IMG/VR virus record: IMGVR_UViG_3300017751_005770
Location: 1-29,227 of that record
Direction: 5' to 3' (one strand)
DNA: 29,227 nucleotides
Source of the DNA: a virus
A program made the translations under genes and the position numbers. Below, one piece after another: positions 27,459 through 29,227 of this stretch. The notes under the pieces are model-generated. The model did no database searches. It saw nothing but the letters and a program-made list of their open reading frames with translations, and was not told where the DNA came from. Position 1 is the stretch's first letter. The number at the start of each line of letters is the position of its first letter.

Positions 27459-27613
27459 TAAACAACACAAAATTAGAGGAAGCAAGATCTATCATGAATA
27501 TGATTATCCATTTAAAAACTCAACCATCAACAATAGAGACTAAAAAAACTATACAAACATTACAACAAAGAATGGGTGAATTAAATCAAAATATGGATGA
27601 AACCAAGATGTAA
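27455..27613 (+). CDS. Small helical protein, 52 aa
   Basis: The ATG at 27455 overlaps the upstream stop (ATGA) and is preferred over longer in-frame starts that lie inside the membrane protein gene. The product (MINNTKLEEARSIMNMI, then KTQPSTIETKKTIQTLQQRM) is likely two helices with a coiled-coil tendency, rich in Thr, Gln and Met. It overlaps the next gene by 17 bases. No known domain. Function unknown. Confidence 0.62.
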   Translation: MINNTKLEEARSIMNMIIHLKTQPSTIETKKTIQTLQQRMGELNQNMDETKM

Positions 27614-27812
27614 TATAATCTATAAGAATAATATAGCCTATGAAATACTTGATGTAATAGGTATTCATCATTTTTTAAATGGAGATGATAGTATTAATAA
27701 ACAAGTATTAGGATTATATGTACATGAAATAGAAGGTGATCATGTTTTACAACGTGATAATGATTTCCTTATTTGTAATGAAATTGAAGAAGCAATCATA
27801 ATAAATGAATAG
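27597..27812 (+). CDS. Unknown acidic protein, 71 aa
   Basis: This 71-residue protein begins MKPRCNIIYKNNIAYEILD and continues VIGIHHFLNGDDSINKQVLG, then VHEIEGDHVLQRDNDFLICN, with an acidic end. It looks like a small beta-rich fold with alternating hydrophobic residues. The start overlaps the preceding gene by 17 bases, and the end overlaps the glycosyltransferase gene by 8 bases. The overlap with two genes and the A/T-rich third positions support coding. Function unknown. Confidence 0.65.
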   Translation: MKPRCNIIYKNNIAYEILDVIGIHHFLNGDDSINKQVLGLYVHEIEGDHVLQRDNDFLICNEIEEAIIINE

Positions 27813-28557
27813 TATACCAGTTTTAGGAGTTGCAATTGTTAATGGTGTTTACTGGTTAACAAAACAAATAGCATCAATAGATTATCCAGTTGATAATTAT
27901 ATTGTAATTAACAATAATGGTAAAGGTGAAATTGATGATGATTTAATAGCGTTATCTAAAATTAAACATCCTTATATTAAAAATTTTAAAGTAGTAAATT
28001 TACCCTCTAATTTAGGTTGTGGTGGAGCTTGGAATTTAATTATAAAAAGTTATATTACATCCCCAGGATGGCTTATTACATCTCATGATGTTAGTTTTAC
28101 TCCTGGATTTTTAGAAGAATTAAGTTGTGCAGCTGGAAATGAAGATGTAGGATTAGTATTTGGTCAAGGAGGAGACTTTGGTTTGGGTTCATTTGATTTA
28201 TTTTATATTAAAGATTGGGCAGTAAATAATGTAGGACTATTTGATGAGAATCTATATCCAGCATACTGTGAAGATTGGGATTATATATTAAGATTAAAAC
28301 AAAACCCAATTAAAACTATATATGATTTAAACCATAAATATTATCATGGTAATACATTTAATTATAATATATCAGGTAAACAAACCTTAAAACATGATGA
28401 ACAACTATCTAAATTAATAATAGATGCTTGGGATAAAAATAAAGAATATATGAGGTTAAAATGGGGTGATGAATGGGAATCATTTAATATATCAGATAGT
28501 CGAATAAATAAACCATTTGACTTGATGTTTAGACGAAAAAAATATTTAGGTTTCTAG
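27805..28557 (+). CDS. Glycosyltransferase family 2-like, GT-A fold
   Basis: The 250-residue protein is a GT2-type glycosyltransferase. It starts IPVLGVAIVNGVYWLTKQI and has NYIVINNNGK (the nucleotide-binding strand), LPSNLGCGGAWNLII (the helix with the usual Asn/Gly/Trp), and SHDVSF (residues 93-98, in place of DxD). YPAYCEDWDYILRLKQ follows with the E-D pair expected for the catalytic base. The C-terminal tail is positively charged (FRRKKYLGF). It is isolated from the main sugar cluster by more than 10 kb, so it may serve another acceptor or be an independent acquisition. It overlaps the upstream gene and is followed by promoter copy 5. Confidence 0.85.
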   Translation: MNSIPVLGVAIVNGVYWLTKQIASIDYPVDNYIVINNNGKGEIDDDLIALSKIKHPYIKNFKVVNLPSNLGCGGAWNLIIKSYITSPGWLITSHDVSFTPGFLEELSCAAGNEDVGLVFGQGGDFGLGSFDLFYIKDWAVNNVGLFDENLYPAYCEDWDYILRLKQNPIKTIYDLNHKYYHGNTFNYNISGKQTLKHDEQLSKLIIDAWDKNKEYMRLKWGDEWESFNISDSRINKPFDLMFRRKKYLGF

Positions 28558-28565
28558 CAAAATGC

Positions 28566-28596
28566 TTGGCTACCCGGGATAGGGTTCGTATATTCA
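28566..28596 (+). promoter_or_regulatory. Recurring phage promoter, copy 5
   Basis: TTGGCTACC at 28566-28574 followed by CGGGAT, and GTTCG-TATATTCA ending at 28596, with the standard spacing. The leader (about 40 bases) ends with AATAAAGGTT at 28630-28639, touching the ATG at 28640. No hairpin terminator is evident at the upstream stop (28557). Confidence 0.85.
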
Positions 28597-28639
28597 CCAC
28601 GTTGATGCAGTTAAGTATCACGTTAAAACAATAAAGGTT

Positions 28640-29227
28640 ATGTCAAATTCAAACAATCAATTAGATTTATTTAATGGAGTATTATTAACTACTGAGCAAG
28701 AGAAAGAAATTGCTACTTGGATTGAGCGTCAAGCTAAAAGAGCAGCTGAAGTTAATGATGAAACTAATACAATAATGCTAATGTTAGATAGAGCAGGTTT
28801 TGTTCAAAATGAAGATTACAAAAGTAATTTTGAGGTTTTTGAAGTTACTAAAGAAGTAGATTTTGGTTATTCATATAATAACACAAATTATACAAAAGAG
28901 GTTACTTATATGAATGCTGTAGGTGGTGTTTCACTTATTACTAATTGTATTCATGAAGGTAAAATGAAAACATATAATGCTAGTGTTAGTAGAGATGGTA
29001 ATAAATTAATGTGTACTAGTATTACTGAGCAGTATAGATATTATAAGCCAAGTTCATTGTATACTAAATTTAATGAGCATAATGAGCGTAAAATAAATGA
29101 ATTAGCTAGAACAAATAAAGAATCTATAGCAATAAAGAATGTAATAGCAAAATTCAGAAAACAATACCCTGAAGCTACTGTTTATGCTAGTACTGATTAT
29201 TATAGAAGATCTTACCAATCGTTTCCA
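28640..29227 (+). CDS. Unknown protein, 3' partial (196 codons in window)
   Basis: The ATG at 28640 stands directly after the AATAAAGGTT leader of promoter copy 5. The frame runs open to the window end (588 bases). The start is MSNSNNQLDLFNGVLLTTEQ, followed by a helical part (EKEIATWIERQAKRAAEVND), a beta-rich middle with YTKEVTYMNAVGGVSL and NCIHEGKMKTYNASVSRDGN, then a charged part with AIKNVIAKFRKQYPEA. No domain is recognised. Codon use differs slightly from the neighbours, with more GAG and AAG codons, which may reflect higher expression. The protein continues beyond the window. Confidence 0.8.
   Translation, partial: MSNSNNQLDLFNGVLLTTEQEKEIATWIERQAKRAAEVNDETNTIMLMLDRAGFVQNEDYKSNFEVFEVTKEVDFGYSYNNTNYTKEVTYMNAVGGVSLITNCIHEGKMKTYNASVSRDGNKLMCTSITEQYRYYKPSSLYTKFNEHNERKINELARTNKESIAIKNVIAKFRKQYPEATVYASTDYYRRSYQSFP

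Noticed and set aside
1-29227. CRISPR arrays, insertion sequences and tRNA genes
   Set aside because: No regularly spaced direct repeats, no transposase and no cloverleaf sequence were seen on either strand.

Overview
The window looks like part of a genome of a T4-like tailed phage (myovirus). All genes are on the + strand, packed with overlaps of the ATGA, TAATG or ATGTTAA type, and very A+T-rich. The left end carries the T4-type sliding-clamp loader pair (large subunit gp44, cut by the window edge, and small subunit gp62). A Bacteroidetes (flavobacteria-like) host is inferred, not proven. Most starts have no Shine-Dalgarno sequence, and five copies of one promoter motif have the -33 TTG / -7 TAnnTT layout known for that phylum, all with the same spacing.

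Layout. (1) 1-3134: replication and nucleic-acid genes: clamp loader gp44, an unknown 80-aa protein, gp62, a small unknown protein, a DUF1599/MazG-like protein, a RecB/Cas4-like nuclease with four Fe-S-type cysteines, and a small ribbon-helix-helix-like protein. (2) 3148-17022: a roughly 14-kb glycan block with seven or eight glycosyltransferases of GT-A and GT-B type, an RmlB/RmlC/RmlD-like set, a PLP-fold sugar enzyme whose catalytic lysine is histidine (as in sugar 3-dehydratases), an epimerase, a short UDP-sugar dehydrogenase, a cytidylyltransferase-like protein, a polysaccharide-deacetylase-like protein and a 2OG-Fe(II) oxygenase. No RmlA is visible, so dTDP-glucose would have to come from the host or from elsewhere in the phage. 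(3) 17023-22860: a zinc-finger protein, an HNH-like protein lacking catalytic residues, a membrane-anchored muralytic enzyme, small basic proteins, a PhyH-type dioxygenase, a probable virion protein with Ig-like segments, SWIM and HNH proteins, and a membrane protein with a canonical EF-hand-like loop. (4) 22828-23061: a terminator, a promoter, an unrecognised structured RNA of about 130 nt, its own terminator, and a further promoter. (5) 23092-28557: many tiny phage genes, two membrane proteins, a radical SAM/SPASM protein with an unknown partner, and one more glycosyltransferase. (6) 28640-end: a promoter-driven unknown gene cut by the window edge.

The most notable items are the stand-alone structured RNA at about 22876-23010, the recurring promoter (twice built into the hairpin of the preceding terminator), the AATAAAGGTT leader that abuts three promoter-proximal start codons, and the large sugar cluster with its His-substituted dehydratase. 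Functions rest on motif recognition by eye; no database search was possible.
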